The notes under the pieces are model-generated. The model had not been told where the DNA came from. It made no database searches and worked only from the letters and a program-made list of their open reading frames with translations. DNA of 64,000 nt from Bactrocera neohumeralis. Lineage: Eukaryota > Arthropoda > Insecta > Diptera > Tephritidae. The stretch spans positions 48,815,824 through 48,879,823 of the forward strand of contig NC_065920.1 of assembly GCF_024586455.1 (NCBI RefSeq), given 5' to 3'. The translations under genes were made by a program, and so were the position numbers. This document shows, piece after piece, positions 22,201 to 36,092 of the stretch. How positions within the stretch are numbered: the stretch's first letter is position 1; the number at the start of each line of letters is the position of its first letter.

Positions 22201-24223
22201 CCTAAGAAGAATTCAATTGTCTTCTCGCACATAGATAGACATTAGAAGGAATTAGAATATATATATTTTTCTGTTTGTTATGTTTATACTTAAAAAAAAA
22301 CAAGAAAGTAAATTATTGCATTGTTAAAAAAAAATCGTACAAAAATCAAACGCTTTACAATGCTAAATACTTACTATTTGTTCCGATGCTGTCGCTTGCC
22401 TGCTCACCGCCAATATAACCATCCATAGCAACATTGCCGGGAGTCTTAATGCCACCAAAGTGTGTCAGTGGATTTGGTGATTTATTACGTACACTCTTTA
22501 TTTGCACTGAATCGATGTTAGCGTTAGCAGTTGTGTGCTGTTGTTTCGGCGGTTGCTTATTATTTAGTATACTAGCTGCGCCTCCCGCATTGATTGGCCA
22601 ATTGCTACCCAATAATTCAGCCAAATCAACCTCTTGTTGCATTTTTTTGTCCACCACAATAACGTTCGACTCATTTTTCGTAGACTCACGTATATCGGCA
22701 CGATCAATAACAATTATATCGCGATCTTCCATACTCATTAGATTTAATGGGTGCACCACAGTACCACTAGCGGCATCCTTACTATTACCAACATCTACAC
22801 TGTTTGCTGGAGCAGCGGGCGGATGTCGGTGCTTTAATATTCCTACCGGTGCTGCTGTAGTTGCAGTTGATGTTGATGCTGTTGTACCACGTTGCCTTTC
22901 CAAGCTACGTTCATAATTTTCAATACTTTGCTTGTATTCATCACTTTCTAACGATATAATTTGATTACCGTTATCTAACTCATCCAAATTTTTCGGTTTA
23001 TTACTGTCCCGCTCCATTTCGTGGTGTTGGCTGAAATCAAGCCCACCGTTTGGAACTAGTTTATTGTCTTCAGCAATTGGAGAACTTGGAATGTCATAAA
23101 ATTGTGAAGTGGCTACCTTCTTTTTTGGTTTCTTTTGTCTGCGCAAAGAGTTTGTGTTGCTGCCGCCACCACCACCACCGTTCGCACAAGTCGATGGTAC
23201 AATAGCAGTACGTACTTTGGTTAGAGTCTCTCCGATGATATTTTGCATAGAAAACTTTTTCTTAACCTCACTTGGTAGCTGCAATAGATTATCGGCTGTT
23301 GAGAATATGGATAGTGTCGGATCACATTGCATGTATTTTATTGAGTAAGGAATATCCTCGGACTGTGGTGAGAAGCCGCTGTCTAAGTGCTATAATAAAA
23401 TATTATATTTTTATATGATAATATGCATAGTATAATCGTATCTCTTCCTATAAAATTTAATAATTAACTTATATTTAAACTAATACTTTTATAATGCACA
23501 GTCTTGGGATGTAGGTTTCTTTTTCTTCAATTGTATAAATTATATTTAAATATTCCTTGTTTTAGTTTATATTATGTAAAAAGATAAAGGTAGATATATA
23601 AAATCATAGCCCAAATGTACCATTAATAGAAATCAATATTATTACTAGCATATATGTAATTCCTTTCGTGTGTGTGAATTATCATACACAATCAAATTCA
23701 CATTTCATACCAGCAACTCCAGACCGAAGATATAACCAACGGGATAAAGTTCAGCGACGTTGCCAATGTATCGTATGATGCAGTCGTAGAATGTCGATTT
23801 TTTTCCAAACGACGCACCGGAGACACGCACTAAATCATTCTTTTTCAAGTATATTATCCATTTACAATGTTCAACCTTCTTTACCAACTGTAATCGCCGT
23901 TCTGGTTCCATTATGGCAATTACATATGGCCACAACGCCTCACTCACTTTTAACAAATTTTCTTGTGGACATTCATAAAGATTTTCATATATCGGTTCCT
24001 GACGCACCAGGTCAAGAATTTGTACTGTACTAAATTTTCTGGAGCCTGCAACTTCTACTGGCGTTTGACTTTGATACATTTTTATGAGTGTTCCACCCAC
24101 CATAGGAAATGTTTGTACTTCAGAAGGACGATCACAGGGCACTTCAGCAGAAATATGCATTCGCATCTCAGTTGTACGTGTTAGGATGGCAAATTTGGAG
24201 TAGATCGGAGGTTTTTGATCCAT
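16250..24223 (-). CDS. CYLD: CYLD-type deubiquitinase, long form of 1043 residues
   Basis: CYLD is a ubiquitin-specific protease that cleaves Lys63- and Met1-linked chains and dampens NF-kB/JNK signalling. Minus-strand exons: 24223-23711, 23389-22375, 18786-18495, 18423-18254, 18192-18038, 17976-17758, 17686-17452, 16918-16777, 16698-16502, 16443-16250. All junctions are GT...AG and phases agree, giving 3132 nt. Residues 1-171 include a CAP-Gly-like module (about 115-171). Exon 2 is a low-complexity linker with poly-Gly. A second CAP-Gly lies at about 545-640. The USP fold starts near 680, with the Cys box GHHNSCYLD (Cys about 688), a zinc module [15 protein letters not shown]...CLKCC characteristic of CYLD, and the His box SHYVAF (His about 954). 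The C-terminus is like human CYLD (956 residues), which has three CAP-Gly domains; the middle one is not seen here. Start: first ATG of exon 1, context ACAATGG. Confidence 0.93.
16919..17451. other. CYLD intron containing a dispersed repeat copy
   Basis: This intron is much longer than most neighbouring CYLD introns, because the dispersed repeat at about 17,015-17,375 sits in it. Confidence 0.6.
17015..17375 (+). repeat. Dispersed repeat family A copy (in CYLD intron)
   Basis: Carries the family phrases ATGACAGCTATATGC, TATATCGGCGACTACGACAA, CAAAAACTCAGGAACTAATT and CAGACAGACC, followed by AAATCGACTCAGCTTGGTATG. The same ordered phrases recur at 21,036, 42,640, 45,450 and 55,315. Confidence 0.7.
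18901..19033 (-). CDS. CYLD: Alternative first coding exon of CYLD (short form, 578 residues)
   Basis: Read on the minus strand, ATG at 19033-19031 opens 44 codons ([11 protein letters not shown]..., ending in ...NASP) and ends in CCAG|GTTG with one base of the next codon. The exon joins the shared exon at 18786 in exactly the same phase (1) as exon 2 of the long form does, forming a Glu codon and continuing YANARDSPV. It cannot follow exon 2, because the upstream sequence has a stop in that phase. So it is a separate start inside the long intron, giving 1737 nt of CDS that keeps the second CAP-Gly and the whole USP domain but drops the first CAP-Gly and the linker. The donor GTTGTT is weak, so exact use should be confirmed. 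Confidence 0.75.
19121..19129 (-). promoter_or_regulatory. TATA box for the internal CYLD promoter
   Basis: The minus strand reads TATAAATAG, a full TATA consensus, about 90 bases upstream of the alternative ATG. Initiation 25-30 bases downstream would fall near 19,095-19,105 in GTTGACAGTG-like sequence, leaving a 5' UTR of about 65 nt. The match and spacing are seen; promoter activity is inferred. Confidence 0.6.
19200..22330. repeat. Extremely AT-rich intron of CYLD
   Basis: About 3 kb made almost wholly of A and T, with recurring AAATTTT, TTAATTAAAA and [15 protein letters not shown] words on both strands and no coding frame. It lies between CYLD exon 2 and the shared exons, upstream of the internal promoter. 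Parts (20,450-20,900 and 21,290-21,400) resemble the AT-rich repeat at 32,330-32,572. Confidence 0.6.
21036..21285 (+). repeat. Dispersed repeat family A copy
   Basis: Starts with ACAAGAAAAAAGTCAACTTC, then CAGTTTGTATGGCAGCTATA, GTGGTCCGATATCAGCGG and CGCGTATATACAGGCAGACA. Same orientation as the 17,015 copy. Confidence 0.75.
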
Positions 24224-25299
24224 TGTTTTTAGTTTTAGTTACTTTCAATAAGTTAACTGGAGTACAACTAAAATTGAGACAAATTTTTTCAAATAAAAAA
24301 TGAAAAGGAGAAAACGAAATCAGTTGAAAAATGAAGAAATAGTGGTTCGGGCAATTAGAAAGTGGAAAAAATGATATGAGCTGAATTATACGATTTTTAT
24401 GAAAGCGGGGAATCACATATTAATTTAATTAAGTTCACCAACATCACTTTTATAAATTTACTCACTTCACTATATTCTACTGTCGTCAAGTTTGTTTTCC
24501 TCTTGTAAATTGCAAATATATACCGCTTTTTACATTACTTCAAATTGTTTTATTTACCTTATCATGGATTAAAGATAATAAAAACAGAAAATTCACGTCA
24601 TTGATGAGTAAGGCCAATAAACAGCTGTTTTCAAGCAAGTGAACGCTATTTGTTTTTAAATAGAAGAGGTTGAATATACGTGTGTAAAGAATAAATATAA
24701 CATGGTGAGCCCATGGAAGCTTTTCTAAATAAAAAGATGAAGTAAATATTTTATCACAATTATCGGATTGCAGAATATAAACAATTTACAACAAATATGA
24801 AAAATTGGGAAAATTTAGTTTGCCAAAATTACTGAATAAAAGATTTTAAATCCTGATTAATATAATGTTTTTTTAATATATAAAAACATTTTTTAAATAA
24901 AAAAAAAAACAAAAACGTAATTTTAATTCATTTTTACGTTTTATATTTTCTAATGATGATAGCTAGAATACATATATATTTTCATAGTGAAAAAGCTAAA
25001 ATCGTAATATGCAGAATGATTGCATGTAAATGTAATTTCTCGAAAATCATTAACGTCAGATATTGTCAATACAACACTGCTTGCGAAAGTCACTAAAGCA
25101 TGTGGTGAAAATGAATGGCTGTTCGAAAAGTATGTTAAGAAAATCAACCCGAACCTGCCAACTGGTGGTGACGAATTTCGCTTAACATTTTTTCAATACA
25201 CATAATTGTGCGTATACATACGTATAGTAGCGCACTGCGTCGCATAATTTTTGTGAATTTTACGCTTTTTTAATAAATCGCACCGGAACAAGCGCGTAT
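24224..25299. promoter_or_regulatory. Divergent intergenic region between CYLD and rl
   Basis: About 1.08 kb separates the CYLD long-form ATG (minus) from the rl ATG (plus) and must contain both 5' UTRs and promoters. It is AT-rich except for about 25,080-25,300. No clear TATA box or initiator could be assigned. The short open frame at 25,020-25,205 is not convincing. Confidence 0.5.
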
Positions 25300-27821
<2,522 letters not shown>

Positions 27822-29620
27822 ATATTAATTAGTGTGTATAGTTTTCGATGGCGCTTAAGACACAGTGCATTTAAGTAAAAGAAAAAACATTAAAAAGTCT
27901 AAAAAAAAATAAAAACAAATCTATAAAAGAGCCATTTCATCAGTCATCCAGTCAGCCGGCTAAATGCGCGAAAACGTGGTTAATTGTTGAGTCAGACATT
28001 CGTAAACAACGCTTGCTGAGCATGCTTAGTGCACTCAGTCAGCCAATCAATTAAGCATACAAATTAACTTTCTCTAAGGCACGTTGCCGTTAATTTTTGG
28101 CATATTTTCATTGTGATTCTCGTTACATATACATATATATAAATTGCACTCTTCATCTTCGTCGTGGTCGTGGTCGTCATATAAAATTATTTTCTAAACT
28201 AATAAGATAAATCAAGTATTTTAAATGTTTTCCTGTGTTGTAAACATTGTTCTTACATACAATAGTAATACCTATAACTTACGAGCATTCAGCAAATGAA
28301 GTAAAACAAGCATAAGTAGTTACAAAAGTACGTAAATTTTATATCAAAATTCCATTTACCATTTAAAAAAGTTGTTTCTTCATTAGCAAATTCTATACAT
28401 AAAAGAGAAAAATAATAATAAAACAAACATAATAATGCATTAAAAGTGAACGTTTTTTCCGTTTTATGCGGCTAAATTGTTGAGTGTCGACGAAAATAAA
28501 TTTAGAAAAATCATAACAATAATATGTGAATATTATTAAATTAGCCAAAAAAACATTAATACAACAAATTTAAATAGTAAAAGGCGATACAAAGAATACT
28601 ACAAATACAAGCAGCAGATGCACGAGAAGCAACCAGCGTATATAAAAAATGTGAATAAATTAAAAAAAAAATAAATAAAAAGCGAACGTTTATGTCTAGT
28701 AGAATTTACGTATTACATTTTTTTCGCTATTTGTGCACATATTTATATTTTAGAGTTTGGAAAGAAATAAAAAACAAATTCTTGCAGAAAACTACATAGT
28801 GAAATTAAACTAAAAATGGTAAATCCCGTAAATTTAATAAAAAAGAGAAAATAAATAAAAACAAAAAATGATAACAAAAAGACAAAAAATGAAGATTGCT
28901 TTAAGGTAATAAGATAAGAGTGATCGCAAAAGGCATACACATCATCATTTGATATGCGTAAAGAATGTAGTAGTGTATAAAAAATAAATAAATACAAATC
29001 AAATTCTATGCAATGGTTTTTTGAACACATAAATATGTTAATATTTGTATAAACTATACGTTTTTTAATACCATTCTATGCTGTAGCAAACTCCCCAACT
29101 TGGACTCGTTAAAAAATCAATGTACCGAGTATTATATAAATACATACATATGTAGATGACATATACATATATTACATATACATATATACAGTTGTAATAA
29201 CTTTAATTACTAATTTATTTAATTAAAGTGTTGTTGTGGTCTGTGCAAACAACAAATTTAAGTCATAATATAAGATAATTTCCAAAGTTCTTAAAATTAA
29301 CTTCTTAACTTTTGTAAAACTCAACCGCGACACTATATTACTAATAAGTGACACCACAGTATTAAAGGCATTCTTCAAAAACACCGTTCTAACTCTGCAT
29401 ATTTTGAAAACATAGATAAAATACTTGAGTTTTAGCTGTTTGTGCTGTAACTGCAACTTTTTTTGGTCTAAAATTGTAGCAAGTTTTTGGTAAAAGAAAT
29501 ATATTAGTATTTGGTTATGTAAAAAATAAAAGAAATTAGCTTAACAGTCACCATGGAAGCTCACAAATTTTGCTATTTAAACAACTTCAAGTTGTTGTAA
29601 AATAAAATATTAAGTTTGCC
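27822..29620 (+). other. Downstream region of rl, probably including its 3' UTR
   Basis: AT-rich sequence after the rl stop with several AATAAA-like signals (for example about 27,906 and 28,670). The 3' end cannot be fixed from sequence alone. No other gene seen. Confidence 0.4.
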
Positions 29621-29629
29621 ACGAAGCTG

Positions 29630-30220
29630 GTAATACCCAAAAGGGAGTTCTATAAAGTATGTATATAAATAATCAACGTGACGAGCTAAGTCCATTTAGC
29701 CATAACCATCTGTCCGTCTGTATATATTCAAACTAATCCCTCAGTTTTTGAGATATTGATCTGAAATTACGCATACGTCCTTTACAGCTCAAGAAGCTGT
29801 TCATTTTTGTGTTGCAATCGTCGATAAGAAACTACTATAGTATAGCTTATTCTTGTATGGAAAATTATTATATTGGAGAAGGTCTCCTCGCGAAATTTAG
29901 CATAGATTATTGCTTAAAGCAACGCTATAATATTCGAAATTAGATTTTTTTGATTTTAGATCGAACTACATACAAACTAATCAGTCCAAATCAGGTTGTT
30001 GTATGGATTTTTTTTTATTTCAGAAGATGTCTTCAAACTTAAAAATTATTGTCTAAAACAACGCTACAATATCCAAAAAAAAATGTCAGCTCGGACCACT
30101 ACAGCATATACATACATAGCTGCCATACAAACTAACCGTTCTTGTTCTTGTAAAGAACATTTCTGTATTTGTGGAGGGTATTTTATCGGTGCTACCCGAG
30201 TTAACGACTTTTCTTGTATT
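29630..30220 (-). repeat. Dispersed repeat family A, one or two degenerate reversed copies
   Basis: CATCTGTCCGTCTGTATATA near 29,707, GATATTGATCTGAAATTACG near 29,753 and CTCGGACCACTACAGCATAT near 30,093 are reversed family phrases. A duplicated inner part (CAACGCTATAATATTCGAAA and CAACGCTACAATATCC) suggests two partial copies in tandem. Confidence 0.6.
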
Positions 30221-32329
30221 TATGTTTAAATATACATACATACATACATATGTGGTGCTTTTCGTATAGTAATTATAAGATTGTAAGCAATTACTAAACA
30301 AGTTGTATGCCAAATTACTTTCAAGAAACGTGAAATTATTAATAAATCAACAACTATTACTTAAATTTCGCAATACAATTTAATTTTTATTTGTTTGCTA
30401 CTGTATGTAATTATGTATGTAGTATCTACATTTGTAAAAATAAACAGTGTTAGAACTGTTTCGATTAGTAGGCGTTTTTGCAACCAATATCAGTGCTTTT
30501 ATTTAAGTTTTTTTCTTAAGCATTATTTCTCACACTTTGATTGTATTGTATTTTTAGCGCGTATAGTTCTTGTGTAAACATATACATACATACATATATA
30601 CAAGCTTACGTGTGGTTATTATTTTGTAAGAATTTAATGAAAAATAATCAGATCTCAAACGTATAGAAACCACAATTGAAAGCAAACACACTTGCGTATA
30701 GACAAATATACATAATGACATGTATAACGGTATATATTACATTAGCGTTATTGTTGCTGTTTGCCTAAGTACCTTATTGATGTGCGTGCTGCCAGCAATA
30801 TTGCTCGCATTTGTATTCTCTTAGTTTGTATTGTATTTTATTTTTTCTTAATTGTCCAGTGTCACTTTATATCGCGGTTTGTTGTCTTTGTGGTGGATGC
30901 GCCTATGCTTTTCGCTACAACCAATATATACATAGAACTATATTTTTCTGTTTATGAGATCAAGTAATGAATTACTTCAAACTAAATTTTCATACATCAT
31001 TAAATAAATACATATGTATGTCATGTTGTAAGAATCCAATGTATGTTTGTACTACGTAAAACTGTAGGTCGTAGGCATTTACATGAATACATTCATACAT
31101 TACAATAAAAACAAAGGAGAATACACATAGAACGACGTATACATATATGTATGTAACATATTTACCAAGTTGATTTTTTTTTTCTCATATGTGCTCTGAA
31201 GCTTCAGTTTTTGCACTAAAAAAGTTGAAGTTACGCGTGAAATGTACTGTATTCATATAGTACACCTTGTCGTATGAGCAACACAGAATGTATAAATCCC
31301 TTTCATGAATACTCGGGTCATTTCATGCATTGTATAACTTGTAAAGCAATATTTTTATGAAAAAATAAAAACCGTTTTAGTAGAGCGGAAAGTAAAGAGA
31401 TTATTCCCGTTTGATCCTTAGTATTAGGGCAAAAATTAAAACTTCAGTGGCAGTTTGCAAAACAAACAATCAACTTGGGAAATAACGGACACCCTAAAGT
31501 ACATATACATACATATAATATATGCATATATCTATATATTTGCTTTAACTAACATGTGTATATGCAAACATACATACATATATGGAGTTTTACGTGTAAA
31601 CATTAAAATTAATATATTGATTTAACTGATCTAAAACATTTTATTATAATTGCCACTTTGCTTACAGTTTGTAGTTTTACATATTACCATAATATTATTG
31701 AACGCAAACATTTTTATTCATATATACATATTGATAAATATTTTACATATTTAAGTTTTTAATTGATAAACATTGAAAAAATGCTGGAATCTGTACAAAT
31801 TATCAGCAGTTATTTGGAAATATTTACATATGTACATATTGCGATACGTAAGACATGTTGCGCGAAAATTAAGCTAAAGCAACAAATAATAAAAACATTT
31901 AAATACATAATTTTTCGAAAAACTAAATTTTTTATTTCTTCTTTGTTTCCAAAAAATAGATTTCGACTACAATACCAAACATTTTTTTTTATTTTTTTTT
32001 TATATTTATTACTATTATTTTTAAATATGCTTTAGGTGAAAAAAAGTTGAAATTATTACCTAAATAATTTTTTGTTAGGGCTGTATTTGCAACTATTAAA
32101 TAATGATGATTTATGAGCATTCAGCATCAAAAAAATTATTGTTGAAAAAAAAATTAATTGCAAATACATGTGTTAAAATGATTTGGCTAAAATTATAGCG
32201 ACTGCCGCTGTTTACTGGCTATTTCCGTGTATTTTTTTACAAGAAACAGTTGGCGACAGTCATGTATGTATCTGATTTGTGTGATCACAAGGACTGCACC
32301 AAAACAGTATTTAATTAACGCTTTACTTT
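30221..32329. other. AT-rich intergenic stretch with ATAC/ATGT microsatellites
   Basis: Dense ACATACATATGTATGT tracts and short T-rich frames. No gene or transposon motif recognised. Confidence 0.4.
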
Positions 32330-32572
32330 AATACATTTTTTAAATTTTAACAATTCCTCGAATTTTTTAATTGCAACATTTTTTCTCAATTTCTAATCCA
32401 GCATGTTTGGAATTTGAAATTCAATATTATTTGCTCAATTTTAATTATTGAATTTAAAAAAAACTTTCAAATTTCCAAAACTAAATTTTTCATTTCACAA
32501 ATTCGGAATTAGAAATTGAAAAGCTAATTTGAATCAAAATTTTGTTTTAATTAAATAATTTGCAACCCTGAT
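32330..32572 (+). repeat. AT-rich dispersed repeat family B ending TTTGCAACCCTGAT
   Basis: AATTTCTAATCC-like and GAATTAGAAATTGAAAA words, ending in AATTAAATAATTTGCAACCC at about 32,550-32,569. The same terminus recurs at 21,382-21,395 and 54,803-54,817 after similar AT-rich sequence. Confidence 0.55.
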
Positions 32573-34748
32573 GATCACTAACGGTAAATATTCAATAATA
32601 ATTTCACAATATAGCAGCTATTTTGTGTAAACTTATTTAATTCCAAAATTTGTCAAATCTTGAGTGGAAAATGGTATAAACTTGAAATAAAATGAATATT
32701 TTGTTTTTTTCAGCTTGAAGAATTCTCTATTGTATTAATAAGATTTTTCTATCTTCTCATAAAAAATTTAAAAGCAAGTCTCTAAATTTGGTTATTATTG
32801 GTGAAATGGGGAAACTGTTCCAAGTTATATTAGCTGTACTATTGCATTATTTGCTTAGGGAAGACATCTTAGGTTCTCTAGACATTAATTACATTTATTA
32901 CTTAACTTGCTCTTCAATTATCCAACTTCATTGTTTATTATAATGACAGGTCTCCACTTTCTTTTCGCTAGTCAAGTGCAGTTAATTACTGTTAATATTG
33001 TTGTAGCGTTTCGCAAGACCGTGGTTTTTCGGTTAACAAATATGCTAACGGTCTGGGAAATGCAGTTGAGGCCTCGAGAACCAGATCTCACATATGTAGG
33101 TAGCTACGTAGACCCGGGCGCCAAGGGCACGGTAAAGCAATGTTTCTGAAAAACTTAAGGCTTTGACCAAGGCCACTTACAAATTGTCGGTATATTTTTG
33201 CGAATTTTGATGTTTAATTCTTTTTTCTCTATCTAAGAAATGGAGTACAAGAGACAAGCTTATGCAGAAGTTAGGTTACCTACAAGTGGCAATCTTTCAT
33301 TAATCTCTCTTTTTTCTATATAAACTCTTTACTATATACAAAGTACTGCTTAGTCCGTAAAGAATCGAAGTGTTAACATTGCGTGCCAATACAATGTCTA
33401 CAATTCATAGCAATTTATTAGACACAATAGCAAGACTGCCATATTCTGTTCAATATTTTAGTACATGATTAACACTACGTGAATTTCGAATTCATATTCA
33501 AAAACTCCAAATTTATAAAAAAAAAACTTTCAAATATCGGTTATTTGGTTGGTCACTGGCACTCGGAGCCTGTTCCTCAACCGAGTGCAGATATTTCTGA
33601 CATGAATTTGTGTTTCAAAATCGATCAGTCAATCTGAGTCTGAAAGCTAATGGAATCCGCAATTTTTTCAGTTAATTTCGTAGCACAAATAAGAGTAGAA
33701 GAATAATTCTTTTTACTTCAGTTGCAAAAGTCGTCTATGAAATAGAATTAGAATAGAATTTCTTGCGAAGCTACTGCTGATTTTGCTTGCACCGAAGATC
33801 AATTTTTTTTTATAAGAGAGTAACGGTTTGATGTGTTTACCCAACCAAAAAGCAGTTATTTACAAGTTCACAATATAACAACAATTTCTAGAAAAAATAG
33901 TTATAGTGAATATGTCCGCCTAACTTAACCTCAAAATATTCTGCGTTGCAGCTGTTTAAAATTTATTCAGTTCAGTTCGTTATTTTCTTAAAAACATACT
34001 AATACCCTTTCGATTACTATAAAAATATAAAAAAAAAATAATAAATAGTCGCATGCTTACTGATCGACGTATGTATGTACGTATGAAGAATTGAAAAATT
34101 TAATATTAAACAATTAGACACATGTGTACATATATACAAATTACAACAATAGGACAATGAATCACTTAAATGTGCCCTTCTAAAATTTATATCAAACATA
34201 TTTAGCAATATCCTTAAAATCTGAAAATTCTATAAGCGCGTGGATATGATGATTAGATTTTAGTTAATAAATAAAATAAATATATCGCTAATAAATTTAT
34301 AACTTACATATTATACTGCTGTGGTAAAGTGCGAAATTAATGGATATGGGTTTAAATATACATATGTATGTACATACATATGTATGTAATGTGGAGAATT
34401 ATAATTTAACAATTAAAAAGCAAGCATACCTTATTCTCTGTAATGATTTTTAGTTAAATTTAGAAGAATGTATTTTCAAATATTAATAAGTGAATACCGA
34501 AAAAGAATCAAATGTGACAATTGTACACTTACATAACAGACACACTGTAGTTTATTATCTACTATTCGATTACTGTACGGTATTGTATGTATTGCATTGT
34601 ATTTTAATCTTTTTGATGTTAATTTACTTCAATCAATAAAATAAAATATCTAAAGCAGATAGAAAACAAAACGTATAGAAAATCATCTTTTCTTTCGGAA
34701 TTGAAACAAGAAAAAACATTAACTTTCGCTGCACCGAAGCTACCTGTA
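32573..34748. other. Intergenic stretch with no gene seen
   Basis: AT-rich. A more balanced-composition block at about 33,000-33,180 (CTACGTAGACCCGGGCGCC near 33,103) has an 80-codon frame that I cannot identify. A degenerate piece of repeat family A may lie near 33,770-33,815 (CTTGCACCGAAG). Confidence 0.35.
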
Positions 34749-34929
34749 GGGTGATCCATTAAGAGGTTTCTTACTTTTTTAAAGAAAAAACACAAAAACT
34801 TCAAATTTAATAGGGAATGTTTATTATCATTCGAAAGAACAAGCTTTGACATTTATTTTTTTTTTTTTTTTGAAGATTATCTCTTTTAAATATTGGACGC
34901 TGCTACGTCTCATATAGTCCATCCGTTAA
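34749..34929 (-). mobile_element. Mariner-type transposon, 3' segment (outermost of a triple nest)
   Basis: Starts with the 3' inverted repeat AGGGTGATCCATTAAGAGG and runs through the 3' UTR to GTCCATCCGTTAA at 34,918-34,929. There a TTAA-flanked element is inserted. The element resumes at 36,097 with TCCCATTTGCGATGACTTG, which in related copies directly follows. Confidence 0.8.
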
Positions 34930-36092
34930 GGTAGTAGGCTGGTAACTTATGCCTATTTGAATGACTTATTTAGAGTGTGGTTTTTTGTAGGAAAATATAA
35001 ATGAATTATCTTGAATATTTAGAGTGTTTTTATTTACATATTGAAAATATAAAAAAAATTTATTTGAAAAAATTTAATACTTTATTCTATTATTACTATT
35101 GTCACTCGAAGTTGGAACCTCAATAAAAATGCACGTAGGTGGCCCGGGTGATTTTGACTCTTGATGTTATCTGAAATCAAATATTCTGGTTTATTCTTAT
35201 TCAATAGACATGTCATTCTGGTCGGAACTACTGAAGTTAAATTTCAAGGGTAAATAATAAAATGGCGGACTTTGAAAAAGAGTCCTTTTATTTTAGCAAA
35301 GAAAGGGTTGTAAAATAAAAAGTTAGTGGTAAAAAAATTCTCGTTAGTACGAGGGCTGCTATATATATTTCTGGCCTAATCATGAAAATAGGAATATTTA
35401 TCAACGAAAATGGTTTTATTGTTTTTCAAAATATTCTCCATCAAGACTTATACACTTTTGCATGCGCTCAAACCAATTTTCGAAGCACTTTTTCCACTCC
35501 GATTGAGACACCTCCAAAACATGGTTTTTGAATGCTTCAACAGCATCTTCTGGCGACGAAAATCGTTGACCACGCATTATTTTTTTGATGTGTGGGAATA
35601 AAAAGAAGTCATTGGGTGCCAAGTCAGGGCTGTACGGCGGATGACCCATCAATTCGACGTTTTGGCCGGTCAAAAAGGCGTTGGTTTGAGCCGATGTGTG
35701 AGAGCTCGCATTGTCATGGTGCACAATGATTCGTCTTCTCTTGTTCGTTTTTCGAATTTCTCCGAAGACTTCAGGCAAACAAATGGTGGTGTACCACTCA
35801 GAATTGACCAACGAGAACTATAAGTGTGTAGAACAGCCTGTTAAAATTTGAAAGCAATCGGTTCAGTAGAAAAAAAGTTAGAACCCGGGCCGACCAGAAA
35901 AACAATGTTTTGAGAAAAACGCGTTTAAAGTTCAACAACTCCGAGAGAGAGGACTCCGAGGCGCTCTAGGAAACTCGTTATAACTCCCGAAATATTTCGA
36001 ATTTCTGTCTGAAATTTTCACAGTATATTCTCAAGACTTTCTAATTAAGCAGAAAACATTTTTTCGATTTTTTGAACCCAAGTTACAAAACC
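34930..36092. mobile_element. TTAA-flanked insertion in a mariner (piggyBac-like target choice)
   Basis: TTAA occurs at 34,926-34,929 and 36,093-36,096, exactly where the outer mariner is split. The ends begin GGTAGTAGGCTGGTAACTT and, reversed from the right, GGTTTTGTAACTTGGG, which share GGT at the tip and an inner GTAACTT. TTAA duplication is the signature of the piggyBac superfamily, but terminal sequence is only weakly like it and no piggyBac transposase is present. It may be a non-autonomous element. It carries a secondary mariner at about 35,350-35,825. Confidence 0.6.
35350..35825 (-). mobile_element. Mos1-like mariner, 5'-truncated, with intact 131-codon C-terminal ORF
   Basis: The plus-strand left edge CGAGGGCTGCTATATATATT after a TA is a mariner terminus. 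The minus strand gives an unbroken frame with NSEWYTTICLPEV, RRRIIVHHDNASSHTSA (second catalytic Asp in HHDNA) and PPYSPDLAPNDFFLFPHIKK (third Asp in NDFF). The N-terminal half and the 5' inverted repeat are missing. The long unbroken frame suggests a younger insertion than its hosts. Confidence 0.85.

Noticed and set aside
22434..22916. 160-codon plus-strand frame
   Set aside because: Antisense shadow of CYLD exon 2, which is coding on the minus strand with supported splice phases.
25020..25205. 61-codon frame between CYLD and rl
   Set aside because: Lies in the shared 5' region, ends before the rl ATG, and shows no motif; probably leader sequence.
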